Positions 32,671 to 41,191 of a stretch of DNA of 64,000 nucleotides are shown piece after piece. The DNA lies in NCBI RefSeq assembly GCF_051233475.1, contig NZ_JBKFGH010000006.1:186001-250000 (forward strand), written 5' to 3'. The first letter of the stretch is position 1, and each line of letters starts with the position of its first letter. A program made the position numbers and the translations under genes. Under the pieces are notes generated by a model. The model saw only the letters and a program-made list of their open reading frames with translations. It made no database searches and was not told the DNA's origin. This DNA comes from Bacillus_BU sp051233475. Lineage in GTDB: Bacteria; Bacillota; Bacilli; Bacillales; Cytobacillaceae.

Positions 32671-33312
32671 ATGAAGAAGAGATTATACCAGAACGTCGCG
32701 GCCAATCATTTTCGTGAATATTCCTCAGTCTATATTTTCGTGATTGTGCTTTTCTTGATGGGAGTTATTTTTGGGGCGGTCGTTGTAAATAGTTTAAGTT
32801 TTTCGCAAAAAGAGGATTTGTTCTATTATTTGTCACAATTTTTCGGTCAGCTGACAGATGGGAAAGAAGCGTCGTCAAATGATTTATTCAAACAAAGCCT
32901 GCTTCATAATAGTAAATATATAGGGTTAATGTGGCTGTTGGGTATATCGATCATCGGCTTACCGGTCATCCTTATTCTCCTCTTTATTAAAGGAATGGTA
33001 GTCGGCTTTACTGTTGGTTTTTTAGTAAATCAAATGGGCTGGGACGGATTTTTCCTTTCATTTGTTTCCATTCTCCCGCAAAACTTTATCATTATTCCGG
33101 TCTTTATCATCATGGCAGTGATGACGATTACTTTTTCATTGCAAATGATTCGCAGGCAGTTTATGAAAAAAATCAGCAATCCGTTTATGCCAATGCTGTC
33201 GCGCTATTTTTTAACCCTGGCAGCGGCAATGGTTTGCATCTTTATAGCGGCCGCAATAGAAGCGTATCTGTCGCCTTCATTGATGAAGGCAGTGATAAAC
33301 TCATTGTCTTAA
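32671..33312 (+). CDS. spoIIM: Stage II sporulation protein M
   Basis: A 213-residue membrane protein of the engulfment machinery (SpoIID-SpoIIM-SpoIIP), which thins septal peptidoglycan so the mother cell can engulf the forespore. Five transmembrane stretches can be traced; KKRLYQNVAANHF is the cytosolic start and the protein matches B. subtilis SpoIIM (214 residues) in size and place. GGAGGAAG lies 7 nt before the ATG. The next gene is fur, as in B. subtilis. Confidence 0.95.
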   Translation: MKKRLYQNVAANHFREYSSVYIFVIVLFLMGVIFGAVVVNSLSFSQKEDLFYYLSQFFGQLTDGKEASSNDLFKQSLLHNSKYIGLMWLLGISIIGLPVILILLFIKGMVVGFTVGFLVNQMGWDGFFLSFVSILPQNFIIIPVFIIMAVMTITFSLQMIRRQFMKKISNPFMPMLSRYFLTLAAAMVCIFIAAAIEAYLSPSLMKAVINSLS

Positions 33313-33353
33313 ATTAAAATAATTATTATATAAAAATAAATATTTATTCTTAT

Positions 33354-33396
33354 TTAGAATAATTGTTTTTGAAACTGGCTTTCCTTCTGTTATAAT
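33354..33396 (+). promoter_or_regulatory. fur promoter with a PerR-like box
   Basis: TTAGAATAATTGTTT (33354-33368) is a 7-1-7 dyad close to the PerR box, directly upstream of TTGAAA (33369-33374); a 16-bp spacer leads to TATAAT (33391-33396). B. subtilis fur is under PerR control, which fits. Confidence 0.6.
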
Positions 33397-33430
33397 GAGA
33401 ATGGAAATTGGCGAGGGAGGGACTGTCAGT

Positions 33431-33886
33431 ATGGAAAGTAGAATAGAACGAATTAAGAAGCAGCTGCATTCATCCAGCTATAAATTAACACCCCAGCGCG
33501 AAGCAACGGTTCGAGTTTTGTTAGAACATGAAGAGGATCATTTAAGTGCCGAAGATGTTTACCTCCTCGTTAAAGAAAAATCGCCTGAGATTGGTCTAGC
33601 TACTGTATACCGAACATTGGAATTATTAACCGAGTTGAAAATTGTCGATAAAATAAATTTCGGTGATGGGGTATCCCGATACGATTTGCGTCAAGAGGGA
33701 GCCGCCCATTTTCATCACCACTTAGTTTGTATAGAATGCGGATCAGTGGATGAAATCCAGGAGGATCTTCTTGATGATGTTGAGGCGGAAGTTGAGCGGA
33801 AATGGAATTTTAAAATCAAAGACCACCGATTAACCTTCCATGGAATTTGTCATCGCTGCCAGGAAAAAGAAACAAGAAAAGATTAA
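33431..33886 (+). CDS. fur: Ferric uptake regulator Fur
   Basis: A 151-residue iron-responsive repressor. An N-terminal winged helix (YKLTPQREATVRVLLE, LATVYRTLELL recognition region), then metal ligands HFHHHLVCIECG and CHRCQEK: two CxxC motifs form the structural zinc site, and His-rich loops bind the regulatory Fe. Start 33431 is set by GGGAGGG about 7 nt upstream, not ATG 33395. Position after spoIIM matches the B. subtilis Fur gene rather than PerR or Zur. Confidence 0.93.
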   Translation: MESRIERIKKQLHSSSYKLTPQREATVRVLLEHEEDHLSAEDVYLLVKEKSPEIGLATVYRTLELLTELKIVDKINFGDGVSRYDLRQEGAAHFHHHLVCIECGSVDEIQEDLLDDVEAEVERKWNFKIKDHRLTFHGICHRCQEKETRKD

Positions 33887-33887
33887 A

Positions 33888-33978
33888 TAAAAGAGGCTGA
33901 TTTTATTCCGGTTCCCTCACTACCACGCAAGTTGGCAGTGCTCAAGGGCTACACCAAAATAAGTCAGCCTCTTTTTTA
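33888..33978 (+). terminator. Composite terminator with a structured insert after fur
   Basis: Outer stem AAAGAGGCTGA / TCAGCCTCTTT with T6 at the end, but the loop is about 55 nt and folds itself: CCCT / AGGG, CACT / AGTG, CCA / TGG around CGCAAGT. An ordinary terminator loop is 3-10 nt, so this looks like a terminator that carries an extra element. Confidence 0.65.
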
Positions 33979-33998
33979 TAACTTTCATTTTAAAATAT

Positions 33999-34163
33999 GG
34001 CTTTGTCAAAGCTTCTTGTTGATTGGAGCGGAAGGTGCGAGACTCCTGCGGGAGAAGGTGTCACGGGAGACCCCACAGGCGCTATGGCGCCGAGGAGGCT
34101 CCCGGACTCCCCCGCGGAAAGCGAGCACCTGAAGCGGAAATCCACAAGAAGCTTCACCCAGCC
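33999..34163. repeat. Palindromic repeat R1, copy D (altered but self-complementary arms)
   Basis: Begins GGCTTTGTCAAAGCTTCTTG and ends CACAAGAAGCTTCACCCAGCC; arm sequence differs from copy A, yet left and right still pair. The GC core is conserved. Together with the composite terminator it fills the 357-bp gap before yqzK. Confidence 0.9.
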
Positions 34164-34243
34164 TAAAAAAATAGTAGAAAAGGTATAAATCCTACCACCT
34201 TTGGCATACCTTGTACTAGTAGTAAACGGCTGGAGGATGTAAA

Positions 34244-34471
34244 ATGAAAGTATGGTTTAAGCTTTTTATAAAATCGATAAAGGTCTTTATTCTGTTTACG
34301 GGATGCACGATCCTTTTTTATTATGGAATGATGTGGGTCAATGAAGAGTATCAAAATTATCATCGCTACGATGAGCCAGAGGGCTCAGCACTGAAAGTAT
34401 CAGCACCTGTAGACGGACAAAATATGCCTTGGCTTGACCGGCTAATATTGTTTTATTTAAATGGGGAGTAA
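34244..34471 (+). CDS. yqzK: YqzK family protein (DUF4227)
   Basis: A 75-residue protein with a basic start, one transmembrane helix (about residues 9-27, SIKVFILFTGCTILFYYGMM split) and a polar tail ending DRLILFYLNGE. It is the usual small gene between fur and xerD in Bacillus; its role is unknown. GGAGG lies 7 nt before the ATG, and its stop codon is 7 bp before the xerD start. Confidence 0.88.
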   Translation: MKVWFKLFIKSIKVFILFTGCTILFYYGMMWVNEEYQNYHRYDEPEGSALKVSAPVDGQNMPWLDRLILFYLNGE

Positions 34472-34478
34472 TGATATC

Positions 34479-35369
34479 ATGGAAGATCGGCTTCGAGATT
34501 TTATCCATTTTTTAATTGTAGAAAAAGGACTGGCAAAAAACACAATCATATCTTATGAACGGGATCTTCGAAGTTATCTGAACTATTTAAAGACAACCGA
34601 GCTGATGACCGACCTTAATGAAGTTCAACGGTTTCAAATCATTCGTTTTTTAGCAACATTAAAGGATCAAGGGAAATCATCGAAAACGATTGCCCGGCAT
34701 ATTGCCTCACTCCGTGCTTTTCATCAATTTTTGCTGAGAGACAAAGCGGTGGAACGGGACCCGACGGTTCATATTGAATCTCCACAGCGAGATCAATCTT
34801 TGCCCAAGGTGTTAAGCATAAAGGAAGTAGAAAAATTGCTAGACTCACCTAAGGTTCACGACCATTTTGGACGAAGGGATAAAGCGATGATTGAGCTTCT
34901 GTATGCTACTGGTATACGGGTAAGTGAGCTGATCGGTTTAAATTTAGGTGATGTCCATTTAACGATGGGGTTTATTCGCTGTATCGGGAAGGGAAACAAG
35001 GAAAGAATCATTCCAATTGGCAGGACCGCTACCTCGGCATTACAAGATTATTTAGAAAATGGAAGACATTTATTTTTAAAAAAACAAAAAGACGATGCGT
35101 TGTTTTTGAATCATCTTGGTAGAAGGTTAACTAGACAAGGCTTTTGGAAAATCTTAAAGCGACTCACCCATAATGCGGGGATTACAAAGGAATTAACCCC
35201 CCACACACTGAGGCATTCGTTTGCTACCCACTTGCTCGAAAATGGGGCTGACCTCCGCGCTGTTCAAGAATTGCTGGGGCATTCGGATATTTCTACAACG
35301 CAAATTTACACTCATGTAACGAAAACAAGATTGAAGGATGTTTATAGCCAATTTCATCCGCGAGCTTGA
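34479..35369 (+). CDS. xerD: Site-specific tyrosine recombinase XerD
   Basis: A 296-residue recombinase, exactly the B. subtilis length, resolving chromosome dimers at dif with XerC. An N-terminal SAM-like core-binding domain (about 1-90) and a C-terminal catalytic domain follow: R in ATGIRVSELIGL, HTLRHSFATHLL with His-x-x-Arg, H in LLGHSDIST, and the nucleophile Tyr in TTQIYTHV. Start 34479 is set by GGGGAG. Terminator at 35384. Confidence 0.95.
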   Translation: MEDRLRDFIHFLIVEKGLAKNTIISYERDLRSYLNYLKTTELMTDLNEVQRFQIIRFLATLKDQGKSSKTIARHIASLRAFHQFLLRDKAVERDPTVHIESPQRDQSLPKVLSIKEVEKLLDSPKVHDHFGRRDKAMIELLYATGIRVSELIGLNLGDVHLTMGFIRCIGKGNKERIIPIGRTATSALQDYLENGRHLFLKKQKDDALFLNHLGRRLTRQGFWKILKRLTHNAGITKELTPHTLRHSFATHLLENGADLRAVQELLGHSDISTTQIYTHVTKTRLKDVYSQFHPRA

Positions 35370-35383
35370 TAGTTTAATAGAAG

Positions 35384-35417
35384 AGAAAAAAGCTGTCGAA
35401 AAAAACGCAGCTTTTTC
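35384..35417 (+). terminator. Terminator after xerD
   Basis: GAAAAAAGCTG / CAGCTTTTTC stem with an A-rich loop and a T tract. Confidence 0.75.
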
Positions 35418-35554
35418 TTGTCTCTTGCTACTATTTTTGAGTACAATTAAGATGTCAGACTTCTGACAAATAAAAATGGTTATTCAGATTGTCAGAAGGG
35501 AATTCTAAAGATAAATGTAAAAACAGATTCAACCGAAGGAGGATGAAACTGATT

Positions 35555-36733
35555 ATGCCTACATACAAACGAGTATTTTTAGTTGTTATGGATTCAGTTG
35601 GAATTGGAGAAGCGCCTGATGCTGAACATTTTGGTGATAAAGGTTCAGATACTTTGGGACATATTGCGGAAAAAATGAACGGCTTGCACATGCCCAATAT
35701 GGGGAAGTTAGGACTAAGCAATATAAAAGAAATAAAGGGAATTGAAAAAGCCATCGCTCCACTTGGGTGCTATACGAAAATGATGGAAGCTTCAGTCGGA
35801 AAAGATACGATGACAGGACATTGGGAAATCATGGGTTTAAATATTAAAACCCCTTTCAAGGTATTCCCGGAAGGTTTTCCGGATGAATTGATCTCAGAGC
35901 TTGAGTCTCGAGCCGGGAGAAAGATTATTGGGAATAAGCCCGCTAGTGGCACAGAAATTTTGGATGAACTTGGTGAACAACATATGAAAACCGGGGACTT
36001 AATCGTCTATACATCGGCGGATTCGGTTTTGCAGATTGCTGCCAATGAGGACATTGTTCCGATTGAAGAGCAATATAAAATTTGTAAAATGGCTAGAGAA
36101 TTAACGTTGGACGAGAGATATATGGTGGGCCGGGTTATTGCCAGACCTTTTATCGGTCAACCAGGCGATTTTAAAAGAACGGCAAATCGGCATGATTATG
36201 CGTTAAAACCATTTGGACGAACAGTAATGAATGAATTAGCCGATACAGGCTTGGATGTTATTGCAATCGGGAAAATATCGGATATTTATGATGGTGAAGG
36301 TGTTACACAATCCTGGAGAACGGTATCCAATATGGATGGAATGGATAAATTGCTACAGTCATTGGATGTCGATTTTACAGGATTAAGCTTCGTCAATTTA
36401 GTCGACTTTGATGCCCTATATGGCCATCGTCGTGATCCAATCGGTTATGGAAAGGCGTTAGAAGAGTATGATGTGCGTCTTGCCGAAGTATTGGAAAAAA
36501 TGAATGAAGATGATTTATTAATGATCACAGCGGACCATGGAAATGATCCTGTTCATCACGGCACAGATCATACACGCGAATACGTACCTTTAATCGTTTA
36601 TTCAAAAAAGATGAACGCAGGCAAGGAATTGCCGCTGCGCCAAACTTTTGCGGACATCGGCGCAACCATAGCAGAAAACTTTAATGTAAAGGCACCGGAT
36701 TTTGGAACGAGCTTTTTACATGAACTAGATTAA
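35555..36733 (+). CDS. drm: Phosphopentomutase (Drm/DeoB)
   Basis: A 392-residue alkaline-phosphatase-fold mutase interconverting ribose or deoxyribose 1- and 5-phosphates in nucleoside breakdown. Metal-binding MDSVGIGEAPD at the N-terminus, the phosphothreonine loop GKDTMTGHWE (Thr near residue 85), and DHGNDPVHHGTDHTRE near the C-terminus complete the metal site. GAAGGAGG precedes; ATG 35555 is favoured over the earlier in-frame ATG at 35543. First gene of drm-punA-pdp; the next gene starts 21 bp later. Confidence 0.95.
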   Translation: MPTYKRVFLVVMDSVGIGEAPDAEHFGDKGSDTLGHIAEKMNGLHMPNMGKLGLSNIKEIKGIEKAIAPLGCYTKMMEASVGKDTMTGHWEIMGLNIKTPFKVFPEGFPDELISELESRAGRKIIGNKPASGTEILDELGEQHMKTGDLIVYTSADSVLQIAANEDIVPIEEQYKICKMARELTLDERYMVGRVIARPFIGQPGDFKRTANRHDYALKPFGRTVMNELADTGLDVIAIGKISDIYDGEGVTQSWRTVSNMDGMDKLLQSLDVDFTGLSFVNLVDFDALYGHRRDPIGYGKALEEYDVRLAEVLEKMNEDDLLMITADHGNDPVHHGTDHTREYVPLIVYSKKMNAGKELPLRQTFADIGATIAENFNVKAPDFGTSFLHELD

Positions 36734-36754
36734 ACGTTAAGGTTGGTGAAGAAA

Positions 36755-37573
36755 ATGAACTTTGAAAAAATTGAAAACGCTGCAAAATACCTGCATGAGC
36801 AGTATGAGGCTGTCCCGAAAATAGGGTTAATTCTTGGTTCAGGCTTAGGAGTTCTTGCCGATGAAATCGAAAATGCCGTAAAAATACCTTATGATAAGAT
36901 TCCGGATTTTCCGGTTTCTACAGTGGAGGGGCATGCTGGTCAGCTTGTTTTCGGAACATTAAATGGAGTAGAGGTTGTCGCCATGCAAGGGCGCTTCCAC
37001 TTTTATGAAGGCTACAGCTTTGAAAAAGTAACCTTTCCGGTTCGGGTAATGAAGCAATTAGGGGTCGAAACATTGATTGTAACCAATGCAGCCGGTGGGA
37101 TTAATGAAAGCTTTGAGCCTGGAGACTTAATGCTGATCGCTGATCATATTAATAATATGGGCACAAATCCACTTATCGGTCGAAATGATGCTAAGCTTGG
37201 CCCCCGTTTTCCGGATTTATCGGAAGCTTATAGCCGTTTTCTGCGTGATAAGGCAAAAGGGATTGCAGAACAATTACAAATTCCTGTTAAGGAAGGAGTT
37301 TATGTCGGGAATACCGGTCCATCCTACGAGACTCCTGCTGAAGTAAGAATGCTGAGAACGTTAGGCGGGGATGCAGTTGGAATGTCAACTGTACCAGAAG
37401 TCATTGTGGCCCGGCATGCTGGCCTGAATGTGTTGGGTATATCGTGTATCTCCAATATGGCAGCGGGAATTTTGGATCAACCGCTTACTCATGATGAAGT
37501 AATCGAAACCACAGAAAAAGTTAAAGCTAATTTTATTAAATATATAAAAGCGATTGTTGCTTCACTTAAATGA
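36755..37573 (+). CDS. punA: Purine nucleoside phosphorylase, PNP-I type
   Basis: A 272-residue trimeric-type phosphorylase splitting purine nucleosides to base and (deoxy)ribose 1-phosphate, which Drm then converts. LGSGLGVLADEIE (phosphate-binding), EGHAGQLVFG, TNAAGGIN and EVIVARHAGLNVLGIS motifs are clear. The B. subtilis equivalent is pupG. The start at ATG 36755 is preferred to the TTG at 36743. Followed after 39 bp by pdp. Confidence 0.93.
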   Translation: MNFEKIENAAKYLHEQYEAVPKIGLILGSGLGVLADEIENAVKIPYDKIPDFPVSTVEGHAGQLVFGTLNGVEVVAMQGRFHFYEGYSFEKVTFPVRVMKQLGVETLIVTNAAGGINESFEPGDLMLIADHINNMGTNPLIGRNDAKLGPRFPDLSEAYSRFLRDKAKGIAEQLQIPVKEGVYVGNTGPSYETPAEVRMLRTLGGDAVGMSTVPEVIVARHAGLNVLGISCISNMAAGILDQPLTHDEVIETTEKVKANFIKYIKAIVASLK

Positions 37574-37612
37574 GAAGATCATAGTTAATATTGAGAAACG
37601 TGGTGTTCATAA

Positions 37613-38917
37613 ATGAGAATGGTCGATTTAATTGAAAAAAAACGAGATGGTCTTGAACTGGCGAAAGCGGAAATAGATTTTATTATTAGTCAATATACCG
37701 CGGGCGATATACCCGATTATCAGATGAGTGCTTTAACGATGGCCATTTTTTTTCAAGGAATGACAGACACGGAGCGGGCCAATCTAACGATGGCAATGGT
37801 TGAATCGGGAGATCAAATTGATCTTTCGAAGATTGAAGGAATTAAGGTGGATAAGCACTCAACAGGCGGAGTAGGGGATACAACCACTTTGGTACTCGGT
37901 CCATTAGTTGCTGCCGTTGGGGTTCCGGTTGCAAAAATGTCCGGGCGCGGTTTAGGGCATACGGGCGGGACAATTGATAAGCTTGAGTCTGTTTCGGGGT
38001 TCCATGTGGAAATTGAGAATGAGGAATTTATTGAACTTGTAAATAAGAATAAACTGGCTGTCATTGGTCAAAGCGGAAACTTAACTCCTGCGGATAAAAA
38101 GCTTTATGCACTTCGTGATGTAACCGCAACAGTAAACAGCATACCGTTGATCGCAAGCTCCATTATGAGTAAAAAAATTGCCGCTGGTGCCGATGCGATT
38201 GTTTTGGATGTAAAAACGGGTGCAGGCGCTTTTATGAAAACTCTTGATGAAGCAAGAGAACTAGCCAAGGCAATGGTCGGAATCGGAAACGATGTCGGCC
38301 GAAAGACGATGGCTATTATATCCGATATGAGTCAGCCGCTTGGATTTGCGATCGGCAATGCATTGGAAGTAAAAGAAGCAATTGACACGTTGCGCGGTGA
38401 TGGTCCAAAGGATTTAACGGAGCTTTGCTTAACGCTAGGCAGTTATATGGTTTACCTTGCTGAAAAAGCTGATTCACTCGAACAGGCTCGTGAACTTTTA
38501 CAAGCAGCAATCGAAGACGGTTCAGCGCTTGAAAAAATGAAGCAGTTTCTATCTTCACAGGGCGGGGACGGTTCGGTTGTCGATGACCCTGCTAAACTCC
38601 CACAAGCAAAGTATACGTTTGAATTGCCGGCTAAAGACGATGGATATGTTGCAGAAATAGTTGCAGATGCTGTTGGTTCAGCTGCAATGCTGCTTGGTGC
38701 CGGAAGAGCAACGAAGGAGTCAACTATTGATCTGGCGGTAGGACTAGTGCTCCGCAAGAAGATTGGGGATAAAGTAGAGAAAGGTGAATCCCTTGTCACA
38801 ATCTATAGTAATTTTGAAAACGTTGCTGAAGTGCAAGAGAAACTCTATCAAAGCATCAGGTTATCACAAGGTGAAGTAAAGGCACCAAGTCTTATTTATG
38901 AGCAAATAACTGAATAA
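37613..38917 (+). CDS. pdp: Pyrimidine-nucleoside phosphorylase
   Basis: A 434-residue homodimeric enzyme cleaving uridine, deoxyuridine and thymidine with phosphate. KHSTGGVGDTTTLVLGPLVA holds the phosphate-binding glycine loop, SGRGLGHTGGTIDKLES is the family signature and LDVKTGAGAFMKT the conserved K-T-G-A-G. Beginning MRMVDLIEKK as in the B. subtilis enzyme (434 residues). In B. subtilis pdp is elsewhere; here it joins the drm-punA unit, giving purine and pyrimidine phosphorylases in one operon. Confidence 0.95.
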   Translation: MRMVDLIEKKRDGLELAKAEIDFIISQYTAGDIPDYQMSALTMAIFFQGMTDTERANLTMAMVESGDQIDLSKIEGIKVDKHSTGGVGDTTTLVLGPLVAAVGVPVAKMSGRGLGHTGGTIDKLESVSGFHVEIENEEFIELVNKNKLAVIGQSGNLTPADKKLYALRDVTATVNSIPLIASSIMSKKIAAGADAIVLDVKTGAGAFMKTLDEARELAKAMVGIGNDVGRKTMAIISDMSQPLGFAIGNALEVKEAIDTLRGDGPKDLTELCLTLGSYMVYLAEKADSLEQARELLQAAIEDGSALEKMKQFLSSQGGDGSVVDDPAKLPQAKYTFELPAKDDGYVAEIVADAVGSAAMLLGAGRATKESTIDLAVGLVLRKKIGDKVEKGESLVTIYSNFENVAEVQEKLYQSIRLSQGEVKAPSLIYEQITE

Positions 38918-38922
38918 ATTTG

Positions 38923-38954
38923 AAAAAACGCCAAGGTGAAACTTGGTGTTTTTT
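38923..38954. terminator. Terminator after the nucleoside operon
   Basis: AAAAAACGCCAAG / CTTGGTGTTTTTT stem with a 6-nt loop. Confidence 0.88.
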
Positions 38955-39082
38955 ATGCCCTTTTTTAAGGGTAACTAGTCTAAGAATAGTAAAAGAAAAT
39001 ATTCCCTTTAATAATAGAAAACTGTATAAAAATGGTTTTAATGGAAAAAATGAAGGCTATTAAGAATGGGAGGTTTATGGTT

Positions 39083-40261
39083 ATGAAACGAAACGTATCG
39101 ATAGTAATAGCGATATTACTTAGTCTAACATTAGTCATTCCAACAGTTTCTGCAGAAGAACAACAACAAGAACAAAGTACACAGCTTGTCGACAACGCCA
39201 GGTCTGCCATTTTAATTGAAAGAGATACAGGCTCGATTTTATATGAAAAAAATAGTGATGAGAAATTACCACCAGCCAGTATGACCAAAGTTATGACCAT
39301 GCTTTTAATCATGGAAGCGATCGACCAAGGAAAGCTTGATTGGAAGGAGAAAATCCGTGCCAGTGAATACGCAGCGTCCATGGGTGGTTCGCAAATTTTC
39401 TTAGAGCCTGGCGAAGAAATGACGACAGAAGAGATGCTAAAAGGAATTGCCATCGGTTCAGGAAATGATGCCAGTGTTGCCATGGCTGAACGAATTGCTG
39501 GTTCAGAGCCCGCGTTTGTGGACATGATGAATGCTAAAGCGAAGGAACTGGGGTTGAAAAACACTCATTTTAAAAACACAACAGGTCTGCCTGCAGAAGA
39601 TCATTACAGCACTGCTCATGATATGTCGATGATGGCAAAGGAACTTTTAAAATATCAAGACATTACAAGGTTTACCGGCACGTACGAAGCGTACTTGCGT
39701 GAAAATACTGATAAGAAATTTTGGCTCGTAAATACGAATAAGCTTGTTCGTTTTTATCCAGGAGTGGATGGCTTAAAAACGGGCTTTACGGGCGAAGCGA
39801 AATATTGCTTAACAGCTACCGCCCAAAAAGATGGAATGCGTGTAATCGCAGTTGTATTTGGTGCACCAACATCGAAGGAAAGAAATGCCCAGGTTACCAA
39901 AATGTTAAATTTTGCTTTTTCTCAGTACAAGACTCATCCGATCTATAAGCGCAATACCGCGGTAGCACTTGCAAAAGTGAGTAAAGGGAATAAGAAGACC
40001 GTTGGTGTCGTGACAAGTGAACCGATTTCGTTATTAACGAAAAAGGGTGAAAATATCGCTGAAGTTGAGAAAAAATTTATCATCGATAAAAATATTAAGG
40101 CTCCAATCACAAAAGGTGACCGAGTCGGAACACTTCAGCTTGTCAGCAAGGGAAAGGTTGTTATGGAAAGTCCGCTTGTATCCAATCAGACCGTAAAAAC
40201 AGCAACTTGGTGGGAATTGTATAAGCGTTCCTTTGGAATGTTTTCTAAAATTGGGGATTAA
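39083..40261 (+). CDS. dacF: D-alanyl-D-alanine carboxypeptidase DacF
   Basis: A 392-residue penicillin-binding protein that trims stem peptides of the spore cortex from the forespore side. Signal peptide (about residues 1-24, ending VSAEE), SxxK motif SMTK, SGN in GSGNDASV, and KTG in GLKTGFTG, followed by the C-terminal beta-sheet domain of PBP5-type enzymes and a membrane-anchor tail. Start 39083 is chosen by GGGAGG 9 nt upstream. It stands before spoIIAA, as in B. subtilis where SigF reads through. Confidence 0.95.
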   Translation: MKRNVSIVIAILLSLTLVIPTVSAEEQQQEQSTQLVDNARSAILIERDTGSILYEKNSDEKLPPASMTKVMTMLLIMEAIDQGKLDWKEKIRASEYAASMGGSQIFLEPGEEMTTEEMLKGIAIGSGNDASVAMAERIAGSEPAFVDMMNAKAKELGLKNTHFKNTTGLPAEDHYSTAHDMSMMAKELLKYQDITRFTGTYEAYLRENTDKKFWLVNTNKLVRFYPGVDGLKTGFTGEAKYCLTATAQKDGMRVIAVVFGAPTSKERNAQVTKMLNFAFSQYKTHPIYKRNTAVALAKVSKGNKKTVGVVTSEPISLLTKKGENIAEVEKKFIIDKNIKAPITKGDRVGTLQLVSKGKVVMESPLVSNQTVKTATWWELYKRSFGMFSKIGD

Positions 40262-40262
40262 C

Positions 40263-40352
40263 TGTCGAATCTACGCTTATGACAACTTCTTTTAGCGAAT
40301 ACCCACTAGTTTTGTCCATTAAGAAGGAAACCGTTTTACTTGTGACGAATTG
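40263..40352 (+). promoter_or_regulatory. spoIIA promoter: SigH-type elements and Spo0A boxes
   Basis: A SigH-like -35 (GAAGGAAA, 40323-40330), a 12-13 bp spacer and GACGAATT (40344-40351) fit RNAGGAWWW / RNNGAATWW. Spo0A-box-like heptamers TGTCGAA (40263-40269) and TGACGAA (40343-40349) flank it. In B. subtilis spoIIA is driven by SigH plus Spo0A-P. Confidence 0.65.
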
Positions 40353-40384
40353 ACTCACTATACCAAATAAGGAGGCATTGGATA

Positions 40385-40735
40385 GTGAGTCTAAACATTG
40401 ATATGGATATAAAGCATGACGTTTTATGCATTCGGTTAGCTGGAGAATTGGATCATCATACAGCTGAACAGCTTCGCGAACTTGCATCCAAGGCAATAGA
40501 GGATTCTAACATCCGACATATTGTTTTAAACCTAGAACAATTGACATTTATGGATAGTTCGGGACTAGGGGTTATTTTAGGCCGATATAAACAAATTAAA
40601 CAGGTTGATGGTGAAATGGTGGTATGCGCAATTTCTCCAGCAATTAAAAGATTATTTGATATGTCAGGATTATTTAAAATCATTCGGTTAGAGCAGACGG
40701 AAGAATTTGCTTTACAAAGATTGGGGGTAGCCTGA
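40385..40735 (+). CDS. spoIIAA: Anti-sigma F factor antagonist SpoIIAA
   Basis: A 116-residue STAS-domain protein that releases SigF from SpoIIAB when dephosphorylated by SpoIIE. The phosphorylation site is in LTFMDSSGLGV (Ser near residue 58). The start codon is GTG with AAGGAGG 9-10 nt upstream. First gene of the three-gene spoIIA operon; spoIIAB follows after 3 bp. Confidence 0.97.
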   Translation: MSLNIDMDIKHDVLCIRLAGELDHHTAEQLRELASKAIEDSNIRHIVLNLEQLTFMDSSGLGVILGRYKQIKQVDGEMVVCAISPAIKRLFDMSGLFKIIRLEQTEEFALQRLGVA

Positions 40736-40738
40736 CAT

Positions 40739-41179
40739 ATGAAAAATAAAATGGAGCTGCAATTTAGCGCATTAAGCCAAAATGAATCGTTTGCCCGGGT
40801 TACTGTAGCAGCATTTATTGCCCAGTTAGACCCGACAATGGATGAATTAACCGAAATTAAGACCGTTGTATCTGAAGCAGTAACAAATGCGATTATTCAC
40901 GGTTACGATAATGATCCGAAGGGGATCGTCTTTATATCCGTTACATTAGAGGATGGTTTTGTTGAAATGAAAATCAGAGATGAGGGAATCGGTATTCGTG
41001 ACGTGGAAGAAGCCCGTCAACCTCTATTTACAACAAAACCAGATTTAGAAAGGTCTGGAATGGGTTTTACCATTATGGAAAACTTCATGGATGATGTAGA
41101 GGTTACTTCGCAGACAGGCAATGGAACGATCGTCACGTTACGAAAGCATTTATCACAGAACAAAATGCTGTGCAATTAA
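40739..41179 (+). CDS. spoIIAB: Anti-sigma F factor / kinase SpoIIAB
   Basis: A 146-residue GHKL-fold serine kinase that holds SigF inactive and phosphorylates SpoIIAA. EAVTNAIIHGYDND is the ATP-binding N box, RDEGIGI the G1 box and SGMGFTIME the G2-like lid. Length and sequence match B. subtilis SpoIIAB (146). A GGGGG ribosome site lies inside the end of spoIIAA. Co-transcribed. Confidence 0.97.
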   Translation: MKNKMELQFSALSQNESFARVTVAAFIAQLDPTMDELTEIKTVVSEAVTNAIIHGYDNDPKGIVFISVTLEDGFVEMKIRDEGIGIRDVEEARQPLFTTKPDLERSGMGFTIMENFMDDVEVTSQTGNGTIVTLRKHLSQNKMLCN

Positions 41180-41191
41180 GGAGTCTTGCCT

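Noticed and set aside
38980..39564. 194-aa minus-strand frame opposite dacF
   Set aside because: Opposite-strand shadow of a clear penicillin-binding protein gene.
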